DNA of 64,000 bases from Setoptus koraiensis. Taxonomy: Eukaryota; Arthropoda. The notes under the pieces were generated by a model, which ran no database searches, was not told the origin of the DNA, and saw only the letters and a list, made by a program, of their open reading frames with translations. Both the position numbers and the translations under genes were made by a program. Shown here in pieces: positions 20,237-30,946 of the stretch. Location of the stretch: contig CM106585.1 in the NCBI GenBank assembly GCA_048013815.1, positions 21,204,001 through 21,268,000 on the forward strand. Reading direction: 5' to 3'. Position 1 is the first letter of the stretch, and the number at the start of each line of letters is the position of its first letter.

Positions 20237-23200
20237 ATGGATTCCAATCTTATGTCGGCGACTCCATCGTCGTCCTCAGCCTCAATTACAGAGACACCAA
20301 CTGTCAGGCCGACACTGACCGCAGCTGCTGTAGATAATGTCATTGTTCAATTAGAGACTCTAACCCATATTTTCTATTCTAATACGGGCAACCAAGATAT
20401 CAATCAATGGAATGAGGCTCAATCTAAATTGCTACAATTTCAACAGATGGCTGACCCATTCAATATGTGTCGTGCTATTATTCAAAAATCACAAAATAGT
20501 CTTGTATTATTTCAAGCAGCAATGTGCCTCAAAAATGCCATATCTAAAGATTGGCGAAAAATGGAACCAGACGAAATAAGCGATTTGTTTCAATTTCTCA
20601 GTGAATTCTTATGCGCCAAATCATTAGATTACGATTATTCACTCAGTGAAACTGTATCACTTGTTTGCGCCATGCTTTTGAAAAAATTAGCCATGTGCCG
20701 ATACCGAGATGAGGTATCCAAAAAAGTGGAGCAAGTCATATCAACACTGTGCTCAAGGGTTGAAGATAACAATGAGGCTCTAAATAGACGTTATGGTTGT
20801 ATATTGATGCTCAACTCACTACTGATAGAATGTCAAGCGTCCAAGCGATCAACAAGCCTAGGCTTACAGATTTGGCGACACTATTCAGCGCGAAAAATGA
20901 TTGAAACCCACCTTAAAGCTATAGCTGAGGCATGTTTAAAAACAATCAACTGGTCTATTTCCTCGAACTTGCTCATAACAACTAATCCCATATCAAGAGA
21001 GACCTTGGCAGTGTGCAACTTTACCAAATCATGTATAGAAGCTGTTGAACATGCTCTGTCCTGGAATTCATTAGATGTATCATGCGCTGGCGCAGGTGAC
21101 AGAATTCTACGTATTTTTCAAAATCGACAGATAGGCACCATCACCCAAGCCGCCGAGCATGATAAGAGATTAAAAGCCATCCAATCTTGGTATGAACTAA
21201 TTATGAATCCCGAAGTGGTTAAGTTCTTGTTTGATCTCTACAGCAAGATAAAGTCATTGGTAGACCCAAGTTCCAACTGGAACTGGCCATCATCTACTCT
21301 TAGAATTTGTATGAACTGTCTTTATCATCTAGCTGATAGTCAAAATATAGTGATGGCGGACAAGGATGATTTGCGTGCACGTTTTGTGGAAAATCTCATG
21401 CGTGGTGCTATCAATTTGATGACTTCTATTGTTGAGAAGGTGGATGATTGTTATGAAATAGCCAACCTACTCACCGCTATCGTTTTGCATTTAGAGACTC
21501 GTCGGATGTTGGTTGTATATGACAAAAGTGTGCTCAACTCATTTATAGAAGTGACTGCGCAATTTACATGTAAAGTTTTCGTATACACTGCCAGTCAACC
21601 CAGCAGTATTTTTAATGAAGAAGAAGAGAAGTCTGTTGATTCCTTGATGGATGTCTGGAATATTGTTGTGAGAACATTGGACGCGTACTCAAAATTGGAG
21701 GCAGAATTAGAATTGTCGTCTTCGATCCCAATAGATATCAGCTCTTGTGCTCGCTCAATTACAGAATGCTATCTCAGATGTCATTTGAACAAACCTCTTG
21801 GAATATTGGAGCCAAGTGAAGATCAAGAAGAAGTTGACATAGATAATATTGAGGATTATGATGATGGAGTTGTGCATAGTATGCAACTAGATTCGTTTGG
21901 ATTTATTGCAAGAGTTGATGCAGCTCATACATGTAGATTACTGATAGACTTACTGGGTACGAGAGTCCAACAGTTTGAAGCTCTACTTGCACACTCTATA
22001 CCAACTAGAAACGGTCCAGAGGGCATGAAGGAATGGGAAACAATAAATGATGACTTGCATTGGCTGCTCCTTATAACATCAAACTTTTTAACTCAAGTTG
22101 GTTACGGAGATATCGGATTGATGTGCAACGAAATCATCAGACTATCGATTGATGCCAAAGCAGACGTGGATAGAACTGTGGCAGCGTTAGGTAACTTCGA
22201 TTACTCTAGCAACGACACAGATCCTATCATAAGATTGGTTATTATAGTGCTGAAATTGTGTCAGATAGAAAAAAGTGTTTGCCAAAGTGGAAAAAGACTC
22301 TGGTTGAGCGGTCAAACTAGCTCAACTTTGACTACTTTCATGTCCAAGTTCTGTTTGACCTACATTTACCCATTAGAATCTGAATATCCGACGATTGCTC
22401 CAGCTCTGAATTATTGTTTTGGTCAAGATTCACAAACAGCAGAGAAAATGATAGAATTTGTCCTCGATCATGCCTGTTGCAAAATATTATTCATGAAAGA
22501 TGAACAACAAGTAGTTATGAGATGTGTCGAACTATTTATACAACTATTGAGATATCTGCCTAAGCCATTCATTAATGATAAACTTCCGGAAATTATTCAA
22601 CGAAGTGAGATGATTAAATTATTCACCATGCAGCTGAATCCTGACAATATGCAGACATTTCTACCCAAAACTGCAAAAACTTTATTCAAGTTGGCAACGA
22701 AGTTACTCCGAAAGGAAACAGAATGGACAAATCTTGTCAGTTTCCTTCAATCTAGGTGGACTCAAATTACAGCCACTTTATCTGGACAGTTGCAGCCTCA
22801 AGTTGTGAATTCGGATATTGTTCTCAATAAGTTTTTAGAATTCTGTGACTATGCCAGTGGAGTATGCGAAGCAAGTGACGACGATAACATAGAGCGTATT
22901 TTTGAGCAGCTTCTTCTACCTCTTGTTAAAGAATTACCTGCTATAATGATGGCTTTTCGAAATTTCGAATCGGCTGTGACAGCCATCTTCGATCTTCTAT
23001 ATTTGATAGTCAAAGTCCCTCTAGCATGCATGGGCATCTGGGAAGGCCCACCTATTGAGACTTTCTATAGCTCCTGCACCGATGTCTTGAAGGCCTATGC
23101 GCATATAAGCTCGGGACGTATTTCAAAAAGTGATGATGAAGAATCTTGCGATGACCTATTAGCGTGTTTGCAGTTCATGACTGAAGCTATGAAGAAAGAC

Positions 23201-23839
23201 TGGGGAAGCAACGTTTGGGCGTGTTGTAACATGATTGTCACAGGGATGGAATTGATTGGACCAATAATTAAGCCAGATTATTTACAGTTACCCAAAATTC
23301 GTCAACTTTATTACAGGTTATTATTATATTTGTGCGATGAGGAGGAACGACTTGAGCACCTTTCCAATGATCTGATACAGAATGTGATCTCCAAAGTGTT
23401 ACTATCATTTAGATCAAACTTTGATAAAGAAACTGACACACACTGCATGTCAACAGTTTGTATTATGTGCCGATACATTTTTAAAGAAAGAGGAAATAGC
23501 AAATCAGAGAGGATGGCTGCATTCGTGCAACCTTGCCTAAGTGCTCTATTTGAAACTATGACCAATAGGAATCTTCTCTCATCGGGGGGTGACTATTGCG
23601 AAAACATGTCATCTGCATTCTTCTCGTTGCGAGTTTGTTTCCCGGATTTGTACAATGCCCATGTGGAACAACTCATTCAACGCCAGGATGACCCATATGT
23701 TCAACAACAAATACGAAACCTATTTATAAAACTAGAGGATAAACTGAACCTCACAGTGACTCGTGTATCATGTAGAGAGTTCAGCACGAGATTTGAGCCA
23801 TTTCTTGCCGAGTTACATCAATACATTGGATTCAAATAG
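20237..23839 (+). CDS. XPO4: Exportin-4
   Basis: A karyopherin-beta nuclear transport receptor; the family exports eIF5A and Smad3 and can import Sox factors, acting with Ran-GTP. A single exon of 1200 residues, against 1151 in human. The whole chain is helical, HEAT-like sequence. It aligns in memory with human XPO4 from the amino-terminal VIxQLE and LFQAA segments, through CxxSxLLSWNS-like and DDLHWLLLIT segments and DPIIRLVxxxLKLCQIE, to the carboxy end. An acidic, poorly conserved stretch lies near residues 530-550. The Ser/Thr-rich first 30 residues are lineage-specific. An AATAAA lies 170 bp past the stop (24008-24013). Confidence 0.93.
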   Translation: MDSNLMSATPSSSSASITETPTVRPTLTAAAVDNVIVQLETLTHIFYSNTGNQDINQWNEAQSKLLQFQQMADPFNMCRAIIQKSQNSLVLFQAAMCLKNAISKDWRKMEPDEISDLFQFLSEFLCAKSLDYDYSLSETVSLVCAMLLKKLAMCRYRDEVSKKVEQVISTLCSRVEDNNEALNRRYGCILMLNSLLIECQASKRSTSLGLQIWRHYSARKMIETHLKAIAEACLKTINWSISSNLLITTNPISRETLAVCNFTKSCIEAVEHALSWNSLDVSCAGAGDRILRIFQNRQIGTITQAAEHDKRLKAIQSWYELIMNPEVVKFLFDLYSKIKSLVDPSSNWNWPSSTLRICMNCLYHLADSQNIVMADKDDLRARFVENLMRGAINLMTSIVEKVDDCYEIANLLTAIVLHLETRRMLVVYDKSVLNSFIEVTAQFTCKVFVYTASQPSSIFNEEEEKSVDSLMDVWNIVVRTLDAYSKLEAELELSSSIPIDISSCARSITECYLRCHLNKPLGILEPSEDQEEVDIDNIEDYDDGVVHSMQLDSFGFIARVDAAHTCRLLIDLLGTRVQQFEALLAHSIPTRNGPEGMKEWETINDDLHWLLLITSNFLTQVGYGDIGLMCNEIIRLSIDAKADVDRTVAALGNFDYSSNDTDPIIRLVIIVLKLCQIEKSVCQSGKRLWLSGQTSSTLTTFMSKFCLTYIYPLESEYPTIAPALNYCFGQDSQTAEKMIEFVLDHACCKILFMKDEQQVVMRCVELFIQLLRYLPKPFINDKLPEIIQRSEMIKLFTMQLNPDNMQTFLPKTAKTLFKLATKLLRKETEWTNLVSFLQSRWTQITATLSGQLQPQVVNSDIVLNKFLEFCDYASGVCEASDDDNIERIFEQLLLPLVKELPAIMMAFRNFESAVTAIFDLLYLIVKVPLACMGIWEGPPIETFYSSCTDVLKAYAHISSGRISKSDDEESCDDLLACLQFMTEAMKKDWGSNVWACCNMIVTGMELIGPIIKPDYLQLPKIRQLYYRLLLYLCDEEERLEHLSNDLIQNVISKVLLSFRSNFDKETDTHCMSTVCIMCRYIFKERGNSKSERMAAFVQPCLSALFETMTNRNLLSSGGDYCENMSSAFFSLRVCFPDLYNAHVEQLIQRQDDPYVQQQIRNLFIKLEDKLNLTVTRVSCREFSTRFEPFLAELHQYIGFK

Positions 23840-24268
23840 TATATCTCATCGAATATAATGGATCAATACTCCCCCCAACCTTGGCCCTCAAAACTTGGAT
23901 AATCAATGAATGAAAAACTATTCAAAACACCTTCACATACCTTCTCCTTCAATCAGGTGTTTTATATATACATATACAATTAAATCTATATATCTAAGAA
24001 AACGATAAATAAAGCAAATATTTTGAATATCATCCTTCTCTAACTCGGCTAGTAGACTGATAGACTGAAATAGTTTGCTAAAACATCAAAGTACATCGGC
24101 GAATCTGGGGCGCCACCTATGAGGATATGACTCCTCTAATCAAATATACACACATGGCTTGTTTATCAAGCTGATCACAGATCTGGATTCCGAGGAAGTT
24201 TTTTCAAAAGCATATCGTTTATTTCATAATTTTTCGAAAACTCTTATCGTCAATCAACCTCACCACCC
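23840..24268 (+). other. XPO4 3' end and leader of the next gene
   Basis: 429 bp, no gene. AATAAA at 24008-24013 is a likely XPO4 poly(A) signal. GCGCCACCT at 24110-24118 is, on the minus strand, AGGTGGCGC, a CTCF-type core. The following gene starts after CTCACCACCC. Confidence 0.55.
24008..24013 (+). terminator. Probable poly(A) signal of XPO4
   Basis: Canonical AATAAA in an A/T-rich stretch 170 bp after the XPO4 stop codon. Confidence 0.5.
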
Positions 24269-24670
24269 ATGCCAAGGCCGCCTCCCCCAAAAGGAATAAC
24301 CGGTGTAATCTCCAGGTTCAAAACTATACTACACGGCAAAGATTCCCGAATTCGTGAAAGCTCAGATAGTTGGCAGAGGTCAGCCTTTCAACAAAAAAAA
24401 CGCAACAAACCATCGTTATTTACGCGCTACTTTGATATGAACACACCTGATGGGTTTAATCTAGTACTGGTTTTCGCCTGTGTGATAATTGCCGGACCCA
24501 GCATATATGCTGGTTTCCAGAACGACAAGAAGGCAGGGAACCGTGAGAAATTTATTAATCTTATAATCAGAGATAAAACTAGAGATTATCCTTGGTTGGA
24601 TAAAGAGATTGACCCAAATGAAGATCTCGAAGACGATCAAACTGAGAAAGATGATATCAATTACCGCTAA
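24269..24670 (+). CDS. Unrecognised single-pass membrane protein, 133 residues
   Basis: I do not recognise the family. A proline-rich start (MPRPPPP) is followed by a strongly basic region (about 10-55, many Lys/Arg), one hydrophobic helix (about 63-82, ending GPSIYAGF) and an acidic tail (about 105-130). Basic residues before the helix and acidic ones after it suggest a single-pass protein, perhaps of the mitochondrial inner membrane or ER; this is inference from charge only. Support for a real gene: an ATG after a CTCACC-type leader as in CARS, a clean frame with coding-like composition, and its place in a tight gene row between XPO4 and RAB35. No intron seen. Confidence 0.7.
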   Translation: MPRPPPPKGITGVISRFKTILHGKDSRIRESSDSWQRSAFQQKKRNKPSLFTRYFDMNTPDGFNLVLVFACVIIAGPSIYAGFQNDKKAGNREKFINLIIRDKTRDYPWLDKEIDPNEDLEDDQTEKDDINYR

Positions 24671-24887
24671 CTACAATCGACTTACGACAACCAAATGTCA
24701 GTAACACCGAGAGAGAATGATATCTCTCAAGACATCATGGCATGGACATATCTATTGTTACTCTTGTAAACAGTTATAAAATTATATAAAATGTGTAGCA
24801 CAAACAATACTATTAGGCACAAATACAATTGATCTTGATTCCCTTTCTGTTTCTAGAATTTGAACTTCATATTCTATGGTGTATAGA

Positions 24888-25709
24888 TTAGCATATTTTG
24901 AATTTTCCCGTACGCCGACTAGTTTTACTGAGAGGATTGGGGTATAATCTGATGTTGCTTTGAGCCTCTTTGGCTTTTTTCTCTGCTTGTATTTGTTGAG
25001 CTTTTGTCTTGAGCATGCTCTTTGTGATCTTGACAAAGACTTCCTCCACATTTATATCATCCTTTGCGCTCGTTTCTACCAAATCTATATTGTAAGAATG
25101 TGCTAAGCTTCTCGCTTCATCTGTACTGACAACTTTCTTTGTCATATTATCATTTTTATTACCAACAAGTATCTTATTTACTGTTTCGCAATACTGCTCT
25201 ATCTCAAGCAACCATCTCTGTATACTTTTGAAAGAATTTGCGTTTGTTACATCATACACCACCACTACACCATGAGTTCCACGATAGTAGGTCGATGTTA
25301 TGGTCCTGAACCTTTCCTGACCGGCTGTATCCCTTTATGAGAGGAGATAGGAAATTTAGAATATGATAAAAGTTAGTAGGAATCTGTTGCCATAAAAGTA
25401 TAACAAACTTTGATGAAAGGGCTCTATTTCTATTTACCATATCTGAAGCTTCACTTTCTGATTATCGATGGTCATAGTTCTAATTTTGAAGTCTACTCCT
25501 ATAGTTGTAATAAAATTGCCAGTGTATGAATTGTCGGCGAAGCGAAGTAATAGACTACTCTTTCCAACGCCACTGTCACCGATAAGTAGCAGTTTGAATA
25601 GGTGGCTGTAATCATTTTTCATGCCAACAAGCTTGTTGGTTTCCGTTTGCGTGTTTGAAGGCCCTGTCGAATAGGCTGACGAGAATGCAGATCTAGAATT
25701 GTAATTCAT
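24888..25709 (-). CDS. RAB35: Rab35-like small GTPase
   Basis: Endocytic-recycling and actin-regulating Rab of the plasma membrane and endosomes. Two exons, 25438-25709 and 24888-25332, split the Trp codon of the WDTAGQE motif; 238 residues against 201 in human Rab35. All GTPase boxes are present: GDSGVGKS (44-51), the effector segment [11 protein letters not shown] (a Rab family signature), [23 protein letters not shown] and ETSAK. Odd points: an extra amino-terminal 29 residues rich in Ser/Thr/Asn; an internal Met30 matches the normal Rab35 start ([12 protein letters not shown]), so the start at about 25622 is a serious alternative. The chain ends in one cysteine (KFKIC) instead of the usual double cysteine. 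It is divergent from GTF2H4. Confidence 0.93.
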
Positions 25710-26303
25710 TTTTGATTTTTTTTTTCTTAAGCTATCCTAATCTATAAATGTAGATGGAATATATTTCTCGCGGTATTGTTGAATCCTGTCAAGATTTAAC
25801 GATACAATCACAATAAAGATTGATAACATGCATCGTAATATTAAGAAAACAATAATAACTAAAAGAGGAATCCTTGTGTATTTGTAGGTTCGATTAAGAA
25901 CCACTCATCAATTTTACAAGTGCCATTGTTATTGGAATTTAACTAACAACAAAACCTACGCGTCTAGAATCGACATTACAAAACAGGGTTTTTTCTCTTT
26001 TTAAACTTGTTTTAGCCCTAGAATCGTCAACATGTGTTGCTGTACTTTCGGGAATATTAGCTTCAAGATCAGGTGTGATCATTTGTTTGTTGATCTTTCA
26101 TGCACGCAATCAAATGTGTCCATTTGTTTGTATATGCTTATTTATTTATTTATACCTCAACAACAATCATCTAGATATCAACATGTACCCTCATTTAGGA
26201 TAGATGACCAACGCCCAATTGATCCCTATTATTATGTCAAACACATGATATCCAACAAGTAATATCAAAATAGTTAAAATTTCCTCCATTCCACGTTAAT
26301 TAG
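25710..26303. promoter_or_regulatory. Divergent promoter region of RAB35 and GTF2H4
   Basis: 594 bp between divergent starts, AT-rich with a T-run near 25715-25726. A short frame at 26032-26262 has no recognisable homology. No TATA box or conserved block could be assigned. Confidence 0.6.
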
Positions 26304-27794
26304 ATGGCAACATTCATAGAACCAAGCATCTTACAGGCTAAGAGTTTGAGCGAGTATCTTTCTACTCTTTCAGTTGCTACCAGAGAGGATTTATACAGTC
26401 ACTCAGCAAATTGTCTTGCAGTGTTTCGGGACCTACCTCAACTAGCGAGGTTTTATGTGTTGCGACTCTTATTTGTAGAAGGTGTCATACCTCAGACACA
26501 TGTATCCACCTGGTCAAAATGTCTAACGTGAGTAAATTTTGCATGATCTTATTAATGTCATGCCGACTATCTCTTCCAAATAAGAAATATCAATCAACTA
26601 ACTCGAACCACTCTATCGAATCGATTCTCCATGTGTAGCGAGCATGAACAAGCTTGTGCAGCCCTAACCGGATTAAAAATTTGGTCCCATGCAAGTTTAC
26701 CAGGACTATCCGGACTACCTGGATGGTCCATGAATGATCTTTTTCGCAAGAATCTCAGAATCGCATTGAATGGCGGAGGACCGAAATGGGCCGTCCGGGC
26801 AATGCTGGATAAGGACAAACACGCGGTAGATGAGAAATTTCTCGATGCTTATTCCTTGAAAAGATGGGAAGGTATACTTCATTTTATGGTAGGATCCCAA
26901 GTGAATTTTGATGGTATCTCAACCGAAACTAGACAAGCACTTCTACATGCCGGATTGATCCGATTTGAAGCAAATGACTCCATGCCATGCATCACAGCAG
27001 ATGGATTTCAATTTCTTCTAATGGATACTAAATCTCAAATATGGTTATTTGTTCTCAAAATGCTCGAGCTGATAGACAGTAAAACATCCAACCTAGTCGA
27101 GTGCTTAACTTTTCTCATGCAACTCAATTTTTCTACTCTTGGCAGAGATTATTCCGCCGAGGGACTCACAGACACCATATTAAGCTTTTTACAACAATTG
27201 AGAGAAATAGGTCTCATGTATCAAAGGAAGCGCAAGGACGGACGTTTTTATCCTACCCGGCTAGTCATAGATTTAGCAAGTGGTTTGCGAGATGTCAAAA
27301 TCGATATACATAGGAAAGGATTTATCGTTGTTGAAAGCAATTATCGATTGTACGCTTACACAGATTCCCCTCTTCAAATTGCTTTGATAGCTTTATTTTG
27401 CGAAGTCCATTACCGTTTTCCAAACATTATCATCGGCCTTATAACAAGAGATAGTGTGAGACAAGCTCTAAAGAGTGGTATCTCGGCGAAACAGATTATC
27501 AACTATCTATTAATGCATGTGCATCCCATTGTCAAAGATAATGAACATGCTATACCTCCGACTGTTCTGGATCAGATAAATCTCTGGGAAAAGGAAAGGG
27601 ATAAATTCTTATTTAAAGAAGGAGTTCTGTACAGTCAGTTCAATTCACAAAGTGACTTTGAACTGCTGCGCAAGTATGCCAACGAGCTCGGTTGTCTGAT
27701 ATTTGATAACCCATCTAAGAGAGTGATGGTTGTTAGTAATGAGGGCCACGATGAAGTTAGACGATTTTGGAAGAAGCATAAGAAGGATCACTAG
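26304..27794 (+). CDS. GTF2H4: TFIIH subunit p52 (GTF2H4/Tfb2)
   Basis: Core TFIIH subunit that anchors and stimulates the XPB helicase in transcription initiation and nucleotide-excision repair. Two exons, 26304-26527 and 26639-27794, with a 111-bp GT-AG intron; 459 residues against 462 in human. Family landmarks: CLAVFRDLPQLA; FRKNLRIALNGGG; LHFMVGS; CITADGFQFLL; FSTLGRDYSAEG; RKRKDGRFYPTRL; FIVVESNYRLYAYT; LQIALIALF; and the carboxy-terminal XPB/p8-binding domain ending VVSNEGHDEVRRFWKKHKK. It converges with ESCO. Confidence 0.97.
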
Positions 27795-27855
27795 ATATCA
27801 AGCCTACTAGCAAAAAAAAAAAAAAATAATAACTCGTACCTTTTGTGTATATAGA

Positions 27856-27861
27856 AATAAA
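27856..27861 (+). terminator. Probable poly(A) signal of GTF2H4
   Basis: AATAAA 62 bp past the stop codon. Confidence 0.6.
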
Positions 27862-27881
27862 TGTATCTATAAATACAAAAA

Positions 27882-27887
27882 TTTATT
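27882..27887 (-). terminator. Probable poly(A) signal of ESCO
   Basis: AATAAA on the minus strand, about 155 bp past the ESCO stop and only 20 bp from the opposing GTF2H4 signal. Confidence 0.6.
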
Positions 27888-28040
27888 TCAGTTGTAAGAA
27901 TATGCACACTAGAACTTTTGGTGATAATTTGATGATATTGACGACAAGAGTGATATATTGGCAGTCAATCAACAAGTTGGTTTGATCTTTCTTTTAAAAT
28001 TTGTACACGAGTAGATTCGAATTTGAGTGAGAAGGCCCTC

Positions 28041-28760
28041 TCACTGCTGCTGATAGACTTTTATTGGTCGTTTGTTCCTCAGGTATTTTGTGAAAAAAGG
28101 GATGGCGCTTGATGTGGGGTCGCACACGGCCACTCTGGACCTTGGGATGAGTCTCTTTTTGTATAGATTGGCACGGGCAATGTCGGTTAACCAGGTTCCA
28201 ACCATTTGAAGACGATGTGTGGGATGAACCCATAGATATGTGACACCACAATCCGCTGGTACAGGATCAGTTTCGAGTTGGGATTTTTCATAATCGATAA
28301 GACAGTAGGCCTGTTTGATTGGTTCGGTGCAAATGTAACCGATCATGTGATGTGAGGAGTTGATGTAAACAAGAAAGAGCATATCTTGGGATTTAAGAAT
28401 TTTACAAATGTCATCCTCGACGCTCATATCATTCTCTGACATCTTGAGAACTCGGTTGACGGCATCTAGCACTGGTTTTGGGTCATTAGCTTTGATTGCA
28501 ACAATGCGGCTTCCGTCATCGAAATATTTCATCGGCCTCTCCATTCTTGAGGTCCATTTGATGCCCTCATCATAGGCTGCATGATATCTGGCGTGTTGTT
28601 TTTCGTCACTTTCCTCGCCAACAACATAGATCATTCCACAGACTTCACATCTTATTGGATCAAAGTTCTTCTGACCAAAATCTAGACAATATTGTTCGGA
28701 GGCCTTCATAAGGGGCACCCGTCTTCGATTTGAGCGGCGTTGTGGTGTTAGCTTCTTCAT
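28041..28760 (-). CDS. ESCO: Cohesin acetyltransferase ESCO/Eco1
   Basis: Acetylates the cohesin subunit SMC3 in S phase to establish sister-chromatid cohesion. 239 residues, one exon. Visible parts: basic amino terminus; a PIP-box-like segment running into LDFGQKNF; a C2H2 zinc finger (C38, C41, H56, H60) in the family context CxVCGMIY; ICTEPIKQAY as in ESCO1/2; the acetyl-CoA-binding region after LWVHPTHR; and the closing CDPTSSAIPFFTKY (family pattern DPT-x-FATKY). It is short: the long disordered amino-terminal arm of vertebrate and insect ESCO proteins is missing, so this is essentially the catalytic core plus PIP segment, like yeast Eco1. An upstream exon cannot be excluded. Confidence 0.93.
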   Translation of the reverse strand: MKKLTPQRRSNRRRVPLMKASEQYCLDFGQKNFDPIRCEVCGMIYVVGEESDEKQHARYHAAYDEGIKWTSRMERPMKYFDDGSRIVAIKANDPKPVLDAVNRVLKMSENDMSVEDDICKILKSQDMLFLVYINSSHHMIGYICTEPIKQAYCLIDYEKSQLETDPVPADCGVTYLWVHPTHRLQMVGTWLTDIARANLYKKRLIPRSRVAVCDPTSSAIPFFTKYLRNKRPIKVYQQQ

Positions 28761-29230
28761 TTTGTATTGTTAGTTAATCGCTTTAGTTTGTTGAAATATT
28801 CCAATTAAGTGACGACAATAACAATGGTTTTATTAATATTTATATCCGTCGATTGAGATACTTGTTGATGATGTTTATTATTGGGTGCAATAGGACCTGT
28901 GTCCTCAACGGCACGCGCAAACGGACATCTTTGTGCGTGTGCCCTATCTACATATTCGGCACACAATGCTCATTCGTGCAATTACGTTCGTGCTTGCAAC
29001 CGTGCTTGGCTCTTACAGCATAACCAAGCAGTAAAAATTATCGATTAATTATCAGTCGCCACCATATCGAAGACAGACCTTGCTGTTTCAAATTATATAT
29101 AATTCAATAGATTGTTTGTATCATTTACAAAGAAAAAAACAACTTGGATTGCTTCGAAAACAATGCAATGTCCCTTCAACACGAACCCAAGGCAAGCACG
29201 TGGCATTGTGTGTGTTTTTTCGCGCTCACG

Positions 29231-29279
29231 GAAAGGACGACAAGAGAACTCATTGAATGAGTCCTCTTGTCGTCCTTTC
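29231..29279. repeat. 49-bp near-perfect palindrome
   Basis: Arms 29231-29254 and 29256-29279 pair at 23 of 24 positions (one A-C mismatch at 29247/29263) around a single central G. Nothing similar lies next to it, and no flanking transposon ends or target duplications were seen. Confidence 0.9.
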
Positions 29280-30441
29280 GCGCACAACGCGCACACCAGT
29301 GCGCCCGTACCGGAGGGGGGCGTTCTTGTGCGGGATTCACTGTAGATTTGAGTGTACTTTTCGGGTGCACATGAGCCCCTCGATGCACAAAATGCGTCTG
29401 TGCAATCGAGACCTGAAGAATGTTTTGGTCGGAGTGACCCCAAACAAAAACACCTGAGGAACCGTGTTGTTGAACAAGAGAACAAGACCGACATGATGGG
29501 GCCAAGATGAAGGACGACACGATAAGCAAAAGTTGGGCACCTAGAGTGTGGAGCAAAGCTGATGTTAACCAGTTCCGAGATGGGTCAGTCTCAGAATGGA
29601 CAAGTGAGGCCGGAAATGCACAATTGTTGCAGTGGAAATCGCCCCCGTTACCATGGTGCATTGAGCCCGGCGCGAACACAATTCTTTCGGAGGGGCCAAA
29701 TCACAGATTGCGGAAATATTTGGTAACACGGGTGACAAACAGATCGGAACAAGTGAGCGAATAAAGAAATTCCAATGAAAGTAACTAGTATGACTGGCGT
29801 ACATCCAATTTCATGTGAGACCCGCTGAGGAATGCGAAAAATCCTTCGCTCGCCGACCTGAGTCCGAGCGTCTCAACTGGGTGTCGTAGTTGCAGAGTTG
29901 TATCCCGCTGCAAGCAACAACAATATTGTATAGCGCCCAGTTACATGAAATAGACGATGACACAGCAAAATAAAGCATGTAATGATGCTCTCTGGTCATC
30001 TCGGCGGCTTAATCTATTGCCATCAGTCTGCATTTAGACATTATTGGACTAAATATGTATGTACATGTGTCGTGATAGAACCTATTAATTTAACTTACAT
30101 CAGGTATATAAACCAATTATTCTCTCTCCATATGTGCTTGATCGACTGGACACCATCGAATAGTTTGGCATGGCGGCGTATGTGGCAAGCGTAGTGTTGT
30201 TATGTTAGCTATTCATAGATTATTCAAAAGTTCACAAGATGAAGCTGATGCGGACATTATGTTCACGATGATGATCGTCATGGGTAATCATCATCATTAA
30301 CGCCAACAAAAACCGGCTTTTACTGCTAACATTCAACTAGCAGCATTGATTTGCTACAAGTACTTGTAATTTAGATTAGATATTAGACGTCATTTAAAGT
30401 GAATATAGGATTAACTATAGTGAAGCCGACGCTCACCTCGC

Positions 30442-30480
30442 GTCATTGCTAATCTACCGAATTACTAGATTAGCAATGAC
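30442..30480. repeat. Perfect 15-bp inverted repeat with 9-nt loop
   Basis: Arms 30442-30456 and 30466-30480 are exact reverse complements. The stem is too short for a miRNA precursor. No adjacent gene. Confidence 0.9.
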
Positions 30481-30914
30481 ATTTTCGATTATTCTCCCTG
30501 AGCTCGATTTTTTGGAACCCGAGCTATCTTGATTTATCTCCAGCTGACACACAAGCCAATAAATAGTAAACATAGACATGCACATACACAGTGAGTCAAT
30601 CAAGAACTATTAGGAGAATTTTGTATTTGTCACCTTCAGCAGATGTCATGTTCGATTTGATTTATTTTGCGCAAAAATAAATAATTCACTACAGAAATGG
30701 CTACTATTTATTCTGATTAGCAGTGGTAGTTGTGACCAATAGCTAATGGCCCATCAAGCCCGGTCGTTTGCATAGGCACCTGTTTCTTTTTTTGGCACAC
30801 AACACGGCTCACACCATGACACATTGAAACAACAAAAATCACACAGGTAAGTTTAACTGATCGTCAATCGTTTCCTTTGCGCCAACAGTATTGACCTGTA
30901 TTTGCTAGTCTTTC

Positions 30915-30946
<32 letters not shown>

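Larger units (their letters stand above)
27795..28040. other. Convergent 3' region of GTF2H4 and ESCO
   Basis: 246 bp between opposing stop codons, including a 14-bp A run after the GTF2H4 stop. It holds one AATAAA on each strand, placed so that the two transcripts should overlap by a few tens of bases. Confidence 0.7.

Noticed and set aside
26631-27794. GTF2H4 starting at 26631 in one exon
   Set aside because: The upstream exon 26304-26527 supplies the conserved amino terminus and joins in phase at 26639; the ATG at 26631 lies in the intron.
29093-29764. Possible gene or transposon frame around 29.1-29.8 kb
   Set aside because: Frames of up to 167 codons exist on the minus strand but resemble no protein, and the palindrome at 29.23 kb alone keeps both strands open. 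No terminal repeats found.
30442-30480. miRNA precursor
   Set aside because: A 15-bp stem with a 9-nt loop is too short for Drosha/Dicer products.
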